NCBI RefSeq assembly: GCF_003581425.1
Contig: NZ_QXTG01000001.1
Coordinates: 930,001 to 994,000, forward strand
Direction of reading: 5' to 3'
DNA length: 64,000 nucleotides
Origin: Amnibacterium setariae
GTDB taxonomy: Bacteria; Actinomycetota; Actinomycetes; Actinomycetales; Microbacteriaceae
In this document: positions 1 to 7,845 of the stretch, one piece after another
Position numbering within the stretch: the stretch's first letter is position 1
Layout of the letters: each line of letters opens with the position of its first letter
Position numbers and translations under genes: made by a program
Notes under the pieces: model-generated
Told to the model about the DNA's origin: nothing
The model's database searches: none
The model's input: only the letters and a program-made list of their open reading frames with translations

Positions 1-1086
1 CGCCGCCTGACCGGTCGTGACGTGCTCGGCGTCGGCGACGCGTCCGGCATGTTCCCGATCGACGCCGCGACGCACGAGTACGACGCGGCTCTCGTGGAGC
101 GGTTCGACGCGCTCGTCGCGGACCGGGCGCCGGGGCTGTCGCTGCGCGCGCTGCTGCCCGACGTCCTGGACGCGGGCCGGCCGGCGGGCGAGCTCACCGC
201 GGAGGGCGCGGCGTTCCTCGACCCGAGCGGCGCGCTCGCGCCCGGCGCCGTCGCGGCGCCGCCCGAGGGCGACGCCGGCACCGGCATGGTCGCGACGAAC
301 TCCGTCGCGCCCCGCGAGGGCAACGTCAGCGTCGGCACCAGCGTCTTCGCGATGGTCGTGCTCGAGGGGCCGCTCGCGCAGCAGCACCACGAGCTCGACC
401 TCGTCACCACGCCGGCCGGCGACCCGGTCGCGATGGTCCACTGCAACAACGGCGCGAGCGAGCTCGGCGCGTGGGCGGGCCTGTTCACCCGGTTCGCCGC
501 GGCCTCCGGCTCCGGCCTCGCCGCCGACGACGTCTTCGGCGTGCTCTTCCGCGAGGCGCTGGACGGCGACGGCGACGCGGGCGGCCTGCTCGCGTACAAC
601 CTCCTGTCCGGCGAGCCGGTGATCGGCCTCGAGGAGGGACGGCCGCTCGTCGTCCGCACCCCCGACAGCCGCTTCACGCTCGCGAACTTCATGCGGGCGC
701 AGATCTATGGCGTCTTCGGCGCGCTGGCCGTCGGGATGCGCGTGCTCGCGTCGGAGGGCGTCCGGCTCGACCGGATGCTCGCCCACGGCGGGCTGTTCCG
801 CACGGAGGGCGTCGCCGAGCGCTTCCTAGCGGGCGCGCTCGCGGCCCCCGTCGCGGTCGGCGAGACCGCCGCGGAGGGCGGCGCCTGGGGCGTCGCGGTG
901 CTCGCGGCCTACACGGCCTCGGGCGCGGAGACGGACCTGAGCACGTGGCTCGGCGAGCGCGTCTTCGCGGACGCGGCGTTCCGCACGGTCGAGCCGGAGG
1001 AGGCCGACGTGCAGGCCTTCGCCGCGTACCTCGAGCGGTACGAGGCGGGCCTCGCGCTCGAGCGGACGGCGATCACGGCGCTCTGA
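1..1086 (+). CDS. FGGY-family carbohydrate kinase, C-terminal part (start lies before the window)
   Basis: This is the last 361 residues of a gene whose start lies before the window; the frame is open from base 1. FGGY kinases phosphorylate pentoses, hexoses or their keto forms with ATP in the cytoplasm. The visible part carries the ATPase-side half of the fold: a GNVSVGTS turn and the MVHCNNGASELGAW stretch are typical of a subgroup often labelled xylulokinase or ribulokinase. The N-terminal sugar-binding half is missing, so the substrate cannot be fixed. It differs clearly from the xylulokinase at 13743-15170. The next gene, a LacI regulator, follows in the same direction after 183 bases that contain a palindromic repeat, so the two are probably separate transcripts. 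Confidence 0.85.
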   Translation, partial: RRLTGRDVLGVGDASGMFPIDAATHEYDAALVERFDALVADRAPGLSLRALLPDVLDAGRPAGELTAEGAAFLDPSGALAPGAVAAPPEGDAGTGMVATNSVAPREGNVSVGTSVFAMVVLEGPLAQQHHELDLVTTPAGDPVAMVHCNNGASELGAWAGLFTRFAAASGSGLAADDVFGVLFREALDGDGDAGGLLAYNLLSGEPVIGLEEGRPLVVRTPDSRFTLANFMRAQIYGVFGALAVGMRVLASEGVRLDRMLAHGGLFRTEGVAERFLAGALAAPVAVGETAAEGGAWGVAVLAAYTASGAETDLSTWLGERVFADAAFRTVEPEEADVQAFAAYLERYEAGLALERTAITAL

Positions 1087-1106
1087 GACGGGCCGGACGT
1101 GAAGAT

Positions 1107-1174
1107 GCGCGCTGCAGTCGCAGTTGCGCGCGAGCGCTCGCACGCAACTGCGACCGGAGCGCGCAATTCCGGGC
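1107..1174. repeat. Dispersed palindromic repeat, family 2, copy 1
   Basis: The element begins GCGCGCTGCAGTCGCAGTTG and ends in the near-complementary CGCAACTGCGACCGGAGCGC followed by GC, around a GCGAGCGCTCGC centre. A related copy lies at 63852-63909 at the other end of the window. It is intergenic and could fold into a long stem, so it may also end transcription of the kinase gene. No coding function is seen. Confidence 0.75.
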
Positions 1175-1269
1175 GCGGGCCGCGCGCGCCGCGCGCAAGG
1201 GCTGACCGCGGGCTCCGGGCGGGCGCTAGCATCGCGGCACCTTCCGCGTCGCGACGCACGAGGAGCCCC

Positions 1270-2313
1270 ATGCGCGATCCCGACGGCCGATCCAGGCCTC
1301 CGTCGATCCGCGACGTCGCCGAGCGGGCGGGGGTGTCGTACCAGACGGTCTCGCGCGTGCTCAACGCGCACCCGAGCCTGCGCGCGGAGACGGTCGAGCG
1401 CGTGCGCAGCGCGATCGACGCCCTCGGCTACCGCCCGAACCGGGCGGCCCGCGCGCTCGTCACCTCCCGCAGCCGCACGATCGGCGTGCTGCTGTCGGCA
1501 CGGGCGCTCTACGGGCCCTTCAGCTCGTTCCTCACGATCGTCGAGGCGGCGAAGGACCGCGGGTACAGCGTCACGACGGTGCCGAACTCGAGCGACGAGC
1601 CGCCCGACATCCTCGCCGGGCTCGACGAGCTGATCGCGCACGGGGTCGAGGGCATCGTCGCGATCGCGCCGCAGGACCGCGCCCGGGAGGCCGTGCGCGC
1701 CAGCGGCGCCGACGTGCCGGTGCTGACCCTGCAGGGCGGCCCGGACGAGGTGCACGACTTCGGCTTCGACCAGCAGGAGGGCGCCCGGCTCGCCGTGCGG
1801 CACCTGCACGCGCTCGGCCACCGCCGGATCCTCCACCTGCCGGGCCCCTCCGGCTGGGCCGAGGCGGAGGAGCGGCAGCGCGGCTACGAGGCGGCGATGC
1901 GTGAGCACGGCCTCGTCCCCGTCGTCGGGCCCGACGGCGACTGGACGTCCGACAGCGCGCGGGAGATCGCGACGCGGTTCCTGCCCGTCGAGCAGCCGAC
2001 CGCGGTGTTCACGGCGAACGACGACATGGCGATCGGCCTGCTCGCCGCGGCGCACGACCTCGGGCTGCGCGTGCCCGACGACCTCAGCGTCGTCGGCTTC
2101 GACGACGTGCCGTACGCGCGCCACCTGCGACCGGCCCTGACGACGGTCCGGCAGGACTTCCACGAGCTGGGCCGCAGGGCCATCGGCGTGCTCCTCGACG
2201 AGGTCGAGGGCACGGTCGCGCCGTGGCGGCCGCCCCGCGTCCTGCCCCGTCTCGTCGTGCGCGACAGCACCGCCGCGATCACGATCGGGCGGCTTCCGGC
2301 GCGCCCCGCTTGA
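1270..2313 (+). CDS. LacI-family transcriptional regulator of the galactoside locus
   Basis: A DNA-binding repressor of 347 residues, the usual length for the family. The N-terminal helix-turn-helix reads IRDVAERAGVSYQTVSRVLN, followed by the hinge region and a periplasmic-binding-protein-like effector domain (IGVLL about residue 70, then HLHALGHRRILHLPGP, TAVFTANDDMAIGL and LSVVGFDDVPYARHL). ATG 1270 is chosen because AGGAG lies four bases upstream and the HTH starts about 14 residues in; the frame is open further upstream but without family similarity. A TAGCAT hexamer at 1227-1232 is a candidate -10. The gene precedes a binding protein, permeases, GH36 and GH2 genes, so it probably senses an alpha- or beta-galactoside and represses that operon; the ligand is inference. 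Confidence 0.93.
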   Translation: MRDPDGRSRPPSIRDVAERAGVSYQTVSRVLNAHPSLRAETVERVRSAIDALGYRPNRAARALVTSRSRTIGVLLSARALYGPFSSFLTIVEAAKDRGYSVTTVPNSSDEPPDILAGLDELIAHGVEGIVAIAPQDRAREAVRASGADVPVLTLQGGPDEVHDFGFDQQEGARLAVRHLHALGHRRILHLPGPSGWAEAEERQRGYEAAMREHGLVPVVGPDGDWTSDSAREIATRFLPVEQPTAVFTANDDMAIGLLAAAHDLGLRVPDDLSVVGFDDVPYARHLRPALTTVRQDFHELGRRAIGVLLDEVEGTVAPWRPPRVLPRLVVRDSTAAITIGRLPARPA

Positions 2314-2347
2314 CGCGCCGCGCACTGCGCGACGATGATGCCGCCGA

Positions 2348-2370
2348 GCGATGTGAACGTTTCGCATCGC
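2348..2370. promoter_or_regulatory. Candidate LacI-type operator before the galactoside operon
   Basis: An imperfect palindrome with arms GCGATG and CATCGC around TGAACGTTTCG, ending 76 bases before the binding-protein start. The AACGTT core is what LacI-family proteins commonly bind and resembles the perfect site at 22087-22104. Binding by the adjacent LacI protein is inference. Confidence 0.5.
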
Positions 2371-2446
2371 GTGGGGCCTCCCTGACGAGGCGCGCCCGGA
2401 GACGGGCGCCGGCGAGGCCGCAAGAGACGCACGAAGGAGTGGGTTC

Positions 2447-3748
2447 ATGGCAGCACATCCCGGCGGGTTCGAGCTGAACCGCCGCAGTCTCATCCGCGGC
2501 GCCGGCATCGGCGCGGTCGGTCTCGCGGGCACGCAGCTGCTCGCCGCGTGCTCGGGCGGCTCGTCCGGCGGCGGCGGTGCGGGAGGCGGCGGCAGCGCGA
2601 CCTTCGGATCGAACGCCTCGGACGAGGTGCCCAAGAAGGCGTACGCCGCGTTCGTGTCGGCCTTCGAGAAGAAGTCCAAGGACACGATCCAGACGAAGAC
2701 GAGCGACCACAACGGGTTCCAGGAGAAGATCAGCAACTACCTCCAGGGCAGCCCCGACGACGCGTTCACCTGGTTCGCCGGGTACCGCATGCGCTACTAC
2801 GCGAAGAAGGGCCTCGTCGGCGACGTGTCCGACGTCTGGTCGAAGATCGGCTCGAACTACTCCGACGCCCTGAAGCAGGCGTCGACCGGCGACGACGGCA
2901 AGCAGTACTTCGTCCCGAACTACAACTACCCGTGGGGCTTCTTCTACCGGAAGTCGTTCTGGCAGTCGAAGGGCTGGGAGGTGCCGGGCACCTTCGACGA
3001 GCTCGTCGCGCTCGCCAAGAAGATGAAGACCGCCGGGATCATCCCGATCGCGTTCGCCGACAAGGACGGCTGGCCCGCGATGGGCACGTTCGACTACCTG
3101 AACATGCGCATCAACGGCTACCAGTTCCACGTCGACCTGTGCGCGCACAAGGAGGCCTGGAATTCCTCGAAGGTGCAGGAGGTGTTCGACACCTGGAAGG
3201 AGCTCCGCACCTACCAGGACCCGAGCGCCCTCGGCCTGACGTGGCAGGAGGCGGCCCAGAAGCTCGGCAACAAGCAGGCGGGCATGTACCTGCTCGGCTC
3301 GTTCGTGACCCAGCAGTTCACGGACAAGGCCGTGCTCGACGACATCGACTTCTTCCCGTTCCCCGAGGTCAAGGTCGAGGGCACCGATTCGGTCGAGGCC
3401 CCGATCGACGGCCTGATGCTGTCGAAGAAGGGCGCCCAGAACCAGGCGGCGAAGGACATGCTCGCCTACCTCGGCACCGGCGAGGGCCAGCTCGCGTACT
3501 GGAAGGTCGACTCCTCCAACATCATGACGGCGAAGGACGCCGACACCTCCGGCTACAGCGCCTTCAACAAGAAGCTGGGCGACGTGATCGCGAACGCGAA
3601 GCACATCAGCCAGTTCTTCGACCGCGACGCGCTGCCGGCGATGGCGTCGAACGTCATGATCCCCGCGCTGCAGAACTTCACGAAGTCCGGCTCCATCGAC
3701 CTCGCGAACCTCGAGACGCAGGCGAAGTCGCTCTACGCCAACCAGTAG
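2447..3748 (+). CDS. Sugar ABC transporter substrate-binding lipoprotein (CUT1 family)
   Basis: Extracellular solute-binding protein of family 1, 433 residues, anchored to the outer face of the membrane, that captures an oligosaccharide and passes it to the permeases encoded next. The N-terminus has a twin-arginine signal (NRRSLIRG, R12-R13) and a lipobox LLAAC with lipidated C35, then a Gly/Ser linker. The mature part shows the usual binding-protein pattern (YNYPWGFFYRKSFW, GTFDELVALAKKMK, WPAMGTFDYLNMRI). ATG 2447 follows AAGGAG with seven bases between. It is the first gene of the run 2447-10715, where GH36 and GH2 enzymes suggest alpha- and beta-galactosides as cargo. The locus has no ATPase gene. 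Confidence 0.93.
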   Translation: MAAHPGGFELNRRSLIRGAGIGAVGLAGTQLLAACSGGSSGGGGAGGGGSATFGSNASDEVPKKAYAAFVSAFEKKSKDTIQTKTSDHNGFQEKISNYLQGSPDDAFTWFAGYRMRYYAKKGLVGDVSDVWSKIGSNYSDALKQASTGDDGKQYFVPNYNYPWGFFYRKSFWQSKGWEVPGTFDELVALAKKMKTAGIIPIAFADKDGWPAMGTFDYLNMRINGYQFHVDLCAHKEAWNSSKVQEVFDTWKELRTYQDPSALGLTWQEAAQKLGNKQAGMYLLGSFVTQQFTDKAVLDDIDFFPFPEVKVEGTDSVEAPIDGLMLSKKGAQNQAAKDMLAYLGTGEGQLAYWKVDSSNIMTAKDADTSGYSAFNKKLGDVIANAKHISQFFDRDALPAMASNVMIPALQNFTKSGSIDLANLETQAKSLYANQ

Positions 3749-3757
3749 GGATACCCC

Positions 3758-4729
3758 GTGTCCGGAATCCAGCCGATCGGCTTGAGCCCGGCGACCACGC
3801 CCGGGCCGGAGGGCACCCGCCCTCCGGCCCGGGCGCGCGGCCGCCTGCGCGCACTCACCCGTCGGGACGCCGTCGTCCTGGCCGTCATGGTGGCCATCCC
3901 CACCCTCATCCAGCTCGTGCTCGTGTGGCTGCCCACGGTCGCGTCGATCGTGCTGTCGTTCTTCCGCTGGGACGGGCTCACCCTCGGCGGGTTCCAGTTC
4001 GTCGGCGCCGCGAACTACCGGTTCGTCTTCGCGGAGTCGCCGGCGTTCTGGCCGGCGGTGCTGCACAACGTCGTCTGGCTGCTGTTCCTCGCCGTGATCG
4101 GCACGCCCCTCGGGCTGCTGCTCGCGGTGCTGCTCGACCAGCCGATCCGCGGCAGCCGCATCTACCAGAGCATCTTCTTCGTGCCGGTCATGCTGTCCGT
4201 CGCGCTGATCGGCATCATCTGGCAGCTCTTCTACTCGCAGGACAACGGCCTGCTGAACAGCCTGCTCGGCACCGCCGGCACGCCGCGGGCGGTCGACTGG
4301 TTCGGCAACTCGAACGTGAACCTCTGGGCGGCGCTCGTGGCGGCGACCTGGCGGCACGCCGGCTACATCATGATCCTGTACTTGGCGGGGCTGAAGGGGG
4401 TCGACCCGTCGCTGCGGGAGGCGGCGGCGCTCGACGGGGCGAACGCCCGGCAGATCTTCTTCCGCGTCGTGTTCCCGGCCATGGCGCCGACGAACGTGAT
4501 CATCGTGGTGATCACGATCATCGAGTCGCTGCGCGCCTTCGACATCGTCTACGTGATCAACGGTGCGACGAACGGCCTGGAGCTCGTGTCCGCGCTCGTC
4601 ATCCAGTACCTCGTGGGCGAGGGGCAGGTCATCGGCATCGGGTCCGCGTTCGCGGTCGTGCTGCTCGTGATCTCGCTGGTGCCGATCGTGTTCTACCTCT
4701 CCCGCACGTTCTCGACGAAGGAGCGGTGA
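3758..4729 (+). CDS. Sugar ABC transporter permease (MalF/UgpA-like)
   Basis: Membrane subunit of the CUT1 importer begun by the gene just upstream, 323 residues with six predicted membrane segments. The cytoplasmic EAA loop that docks the ATPase is clear: REAAALDGANARQIFFRVVF. The hydrophilic Pro/Arg-rich N-terminal tail of about 40 residues precedes the first membrane helix. The start is GTG 3758, nine bases after the binding-protein stop. Together with the permease at 4732 it should form the heterodimeric channel; the ATPase must be encoded elsewhere, as is common for CUT1 systems in Gram-positive bacteria. Confidence 0.93.
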   Translation: MSGIQPIGLSPATTPGPEGTRPPARARGRLRALTRRDAVVLAVMVAIPTLIQLVLVWLPTVASIVLSFFRWDGLTLGGFQFVGAANYRFVFAESPAFWPAVLHNVVWLLFLAVIGTPLGLLLAVLLDQPIRGSRIYQSIFFVPVMLSVALIGIIWQLFYSQDNGLLNSLLGTAGTPRAVDWFGNSNVNLWAALVAATWRHAGYIMILYLAGLKGVDPSLREAAALDGANARQIFFRVVFPAMAPTNVIIVVITIIESLRAFDIVYVINGATNGLELVSALVIQYLVGEGQVIGIGSAFAVVLLVISLVPIVFYLSRTFSTKER

Positions 4730-4731
4730 CC

Positions 4732-5667
4732 GTGACGACGACGACGACCACCACCACCGGCGCGACCGCGCCGGCCCGGGCGGCCGCGACGACCGCCGCG
4801 GCGACCCGGACGCGGCGCGGGCCGCGGCACCTCGGCACGTACCTGTTCCTCACCGTGATGGCGGTGATGTGGCTGATCCCGCTGCTGTGGGCCGTCTACA
4901 CGTCGCTGCGGCCGAAGGCGGACACCGACCGGTACGGCTACTTCTCGATCGCGGGGCGCTTCGACCTCGGGAACTACTTCGCGGCGTGGAACCAGGGCGG
5001 CTTCGCCGGCTACTTCCTGAACTCGACGCTCGTCACGATCCCGACCGTGCTGCTCACGCTGTTCTTCGCGTCGATGATGGCGTTCGCGGTGAGCCGGTTC
5101 AGCTGGCGGTTCAACACGACCCTGTTGATCATGTTCACGGCGGGCAACCTCCTGCCGCCGCAGGTGCTCGCGGCGCCGGTGTTCGAGCTGTTCAAGCTGA
5201 CGCAGCTGCCGTACTCGATCTCGGACTCCGGCACGCTGCTGAACCAGCTGTTCGGCGTCGTCGCGATCAACACGGCGTTCCAGATCGGGTTCTGCACCTT
5301 CGTGCTGTCGAACTACATGAAGGCGCTCCCGCTCGAGCTGTCGGAGGCGGCCCGGGTCGACGGCGCGGGGGTCTGGCGGCAGTACATCGGCGTGGTGATG
5401 CCCCTCACGCGGCCGGCGCTCGCGGCGCTCGGCACGCTGGAGGTGATCTTCATCTACAACGACTACTTCTGGCCGCTCGTGCTGATCCAGTCCGGCGACC
5501 GGCTGCCGATCACGACCGCGATCAACAACCTGCAGGGCCAGTTCCTGTCGAACTACAACCTCCTCGCGGCGGGGGCCGTGATCATCGTGATCCCGACGCT
5601 CGTGATCTACCTCGCGCTGCAGCGGCAGTTCGTGGCGGGTCTCACGCTCGGGGCCAACAAGGGCTGA
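4732..5667 (+). CDS. Sugar ABC transporter permease (MalG/UgpE-like)
   Basis: Second membrane subunit of the galactoside-locus importer, 311 residues, six membrane segments, EAA loop SEAARVDGAGVWRQYIGVVM near residue 205. GTG 4732 is preferred to the in-frame GTG 4726, which overlaps the previous stop, because the AAGGAG at 4718-4723 lies eight bases from 4732 but only two from 4726. The N-terminal tail is unusual: eight consecutive Thr residues and a Thr/Ala/Arg-rich stretch encoded by near-tandem ACG/ACC codons (about 4735-4815) before the first helix. It looks like a low-complexity cytoplasmic tail rather than a frameshift, since the frame stays open and joins the conserved part. Confidence 0.92.
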   Translation: MTTTTTTTTGATAPARAAATTAAATRTRRGPRHLGTYLFLTVMAVMWLIPLLWAVYTSLRPKADTDRYGYFSIAGRFDLGNYFAAWNQGGFAGYFLNSTLVTIPTVLLTLFFASMMAFAVSRFSWRFNTTLLIMFTAGNLLPPQVLAAPVFELFKLTQLPYSISDSGTLLNQLFGVVAINTAFQIGFCTFVLSNYMKALPLELSEAARVDGAGVWRQYIGVVMPLTRPALAALGTLEVIFIYNDYFWPLVLIQSGDRLPITTAINNLQGQFLSNYNLLAAGAVIIVIPTLVIYLALQRQFVAGLTLGANKG

Positions 5668-5676
5668 TTCACCAGG

Positions 5677-5713
5677 GGCGGCGGGCACCGGACGCGATCC
5701 GGTGCCCGCCGCC
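5677..5713 (+). terminator. Strong hairpin between permease and alpha-galactosidase genes
   Basis: A perfect 16-bp stem, GGCGGCGGGCACCGGA paired with TCCGGTGCCCGCCGCC around CGCGA, starts 10 bases after the permease stop. There is no clear T run. It may end or reduce transcription between the transporter genes and the glycosidase genes, or protect the upstream mRNA. Confidence 0.65.
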
Positions 5714-5736
5714 CTGCGCACGGAAGGACGCACCGC

Positions 5737-7845
5737 ATGGCCGGACAGCACTACCTCGAGGCGGGCGGCGTCGGGCTGCTCGTCGACCTCGCCGGCGACG
5801 ACCCGGTCGTCGTCCACTGGGGCGCGCCCCTCGGGGCCGACCTGCCCGACCCGGGCGTGCTCGCGGCGACCGCCGTGCCGCCGTCGACCTTCGACGCGCC
5901 GGTCCGCCCGTCGCTGCTGCCGCAGCGCGCGCGGGGCTGGCGCGGCCGGCCCGCGATCCGCGGGAGCCGCCCGGACGGCAGCGCCTTCTCGCCGAGGCTC
6001 GCGCTGACCGGCGCCGAGCAGGACGGCGCCGCGCTGACCCTCCGCCTCGCGGACGATGAGGCCGGCCTCGCGGTCGAGGTCCGCCTCGCGATCGCGCCCT
6101 CGGGGCTGCTGCTCCTCGACGGGTCGCTCGAGAACACGGGCGCCGGCGACTACGCGCTCGAGCGCTTCGACCTCGTGCTCCCCGTGCCGCCGGAGGCCGC
6201 GGAGTCGTTCGACACGACCGGCCGCTGGGCGCGGGAGAAGCAGCCGCAGCGGCGCCGCATCGACCAGGGCACGTGGGTGCGCAGCGGCCGGCACGGGCGC
6301 ACCGGGCACGACGCCCCGGTCGTGATCGCGGCGGGCGAGCCGCGGTTCGGCTGGCGCAGCGGCGCCGTGTGGGCGATGCACCTCGGCTGGAGCGGGGACC
6401 ACGAGTCGTTCGTCGACCGGCTGCCGAGCGGGCAGACCGTGCTCGGCGCCGGCGAGCTGCTCGACCCCGGCGAGGTCGTGCTCGCGCCGGGGGAGCGGTA
6501 CGTCGCGCCGACCGCCTACGCCGCCTGGTCCGCGGAGGGGCTCGACGGGGTCAGCGCGCGGCTGCACGACTGGATCCGCGCCCGGCCGCAGCACCCCGCG
6601 ACGCCGCGCCCGGTCGTCCTGAACACGTGGGAGGCGGTCTACTTCGACCACGACCTCGACGTGCTGCGCGGGCTCGCCGACACCGCGGCGGAGCTCGGCG
6701 TCGAGCGGTTCGTGCTCGACGACGGCTGGTTCGGCAACCGCCGCGACGACCGGGCGGGGCTCGGCGACTGGTGGGTCGACCCCGCCGTGTGGCCGGACGG
6801 GCTCACCCCGCTCATCGAGCACGTGCGCGGCCGCGGCATGCAGTTCGGGCTCTGGGTCGAGCCCGAGATGATCAACGAGGACTCCGACCTCGCCCGCGAG
6901 CACCCCGACTGGATCGCGCGGCCGGGCGGGCGCACGTCGCTCGAGTGGCGGCACCAGCAGGTGATCGACCTCGTGCACCCGGAGGCGTTCGCGCACGTGC
7001 TCGAGCGGCTCGACGCGCTGCTGACCGAGAACGACATCGCGTATCTGAAGTGGGATCAGAACCGCGACCAGCTCGAGCTCGGGCACGACGGCCGCGCCTC
7101 GACGCACGCGCAGACGCTCGCCGCCTACCGGCTGTTCGACGAGCTGAAGCGGCGCCACCCCTCGGTGGAGATCGAGTCGTGCTCGTCCGGCGGCGCGCGA
7201 GTCGACCTCGGGATCCTGCAGCGCACCGACCGGGTCTGGACCTCCGACACGAACGACGCGCTCGAGCGGCAGGCGATCCAGCGCTGGACGGAGCTGCTGC
7301 TGCCGCCGGAGCTCGTCGGCGCGCACGTCGGCCCGACCACCTCGCACAGCACGGGTCGCACGCACGACATCGGCTTCCGCACCGCGACCGCCCTGTTCGG
7401 CCACTTCGGCATCGAGTGGGACGTGCGGAGCGCGACGGACGAGGAGCGCCGCGGTCTCGCCGCCGCGATCGACCTCTACAAGCGCTGGCGCGGCGTGCTC
7501 CACACCGGGCGGCTCGTGCGGGGCGACTCGCCCGACCCGGCCGTGCAGCTCACCGGCGTGGTCGCGGGCGACGGCGGGAGCGCGCTCTACTCGTGGGCGC
7601 AGCTCACGACCTCCGAGTTCGAGTCCCCCCTGCCGGTCCGGCTGCCGGGGCTCGACCCGGACCGGCGGTACCGGGTGGCGCTCGCCCTGCAGGTGACCGA
7701 GCACGACACGACCCAGCGGCTCGCGCCCGGGTGGCTCGCGGAGGGCGCGGTGCTGTCGGGCCGCGCGCTCGCGGTCCTCGGGCTGCCGATGCCCGTCCTG
7801 AACCCGGAGCACGCGCTCCTGATCACCGTGGAGGCGGAGGCATGA
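5737..7845 (+). CDS. Alpha-galactosidase, glycoside hydrolase family 36
   Basis: Retaining exo-alpha-galactosidase of 702 residues, the normal size for the bacterial GH36 group, removing terminal alpha-galactose from raffinose, melibiose or galactomannan oligomers. It has an N-terminal beta-sandwich (to about residue 290), a TIM barrel and a C-terminal beta domain. The nucleophile is D440 in KWDQNRD and the acid/base D504 in WTSDTNDA; the DDGWFGNR motif and the SCSSGGARVD motif of the substrate pocket are both present. There is no signal peptide, so it acts in the cytoplasm on imported sugar. The start ATG 5737 follows GGAAGG. The 3' end overlaps the GH2 gene by four bases (ATGA), implying co-translation. 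Confidence 0.95.
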   Translation: MAGQHYLEAGGVGLLVDLAGDDPVVVHWGAPLGADLPDPGVLAATAVPPSTFDAPVRPSLLPQRARGWRGRPAIRGSRPDGSAFSPRLALTGAEQDGAALTLRLADDEAGLAVEVRLAIAPSGLLLLDGSLENTGAGDYALERFDLVLPVPPEAAESFDTTGRWAREKQPQRRRIDQGTWVRSGRHGRTGHDAPVVIAAGEPRFGWRSGAVWAMHLGWSGDHESFVDRLPSGQTVLGAGELLDPGEVVLAPGERYVAPTAYAAWSAEGLDGVSARLHDWIRARPQHPATPRPVVLNTWEAVYFDHDLDVLRGLADTAAELGVERFVLDDGWFGNRRDDRAGLGDWWVDPAVWPDGLTPLIEHVRGRGMQFGLWVEPEMINEDSDLAREHPDWIARPGGRTSLEWRHQQVIDLVHPEAFAHVLERLDALLTENDIAYLKWDQNRDQLELGHDGRASTHAQTLAAYRLFDELKRRHPSVEIESCSSGGARVDLGILQRTDRVWTSDTNDALERQAIQRWTELLLPPELVGAHVGPTTSHSTGRTHDIGFRTATALFGHFGIEWDVRSATDEERRGLAAAIDLYKRWRGVLHTGRLVRGDSPDPAVQLTGVVAGDGGSALYSWAQLTTSEFESPLPVRLPGLDPDRRYRVALALQVTEHDTTQRLAPGWLAEGAVLSGRALAVLGLPMPVLNPEHALLITVEAEA

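Noticed and set aside
2548-4725. N-terminal extension of the permease frame, open from 2548
   Set aside because: It covers the binding protein and first permease in another frame, has no similarity, and a ribosome site fixes the start at 4732.
4732-4815. Poly-Thr stretch taken as a sign of frameshift or slippage
   Set aside because: The frame continues directly into a normal permease and the tail composition, though extreme, is like the charged tails of the other permeases; no shifted frame gives a better protein.
4693-7812. A 1039-residue open frame on the minus strand, and similar very long antisense frames at 826-2736, 7587-10664, 42693-45842 and 54534-57143
   Set aside because: They are Arg/Val/Leu/Glu-rich, lack any family motif and lie opposite well-supported genes; in DNA this GC-rich, stop codons are rare in the mirror frames.
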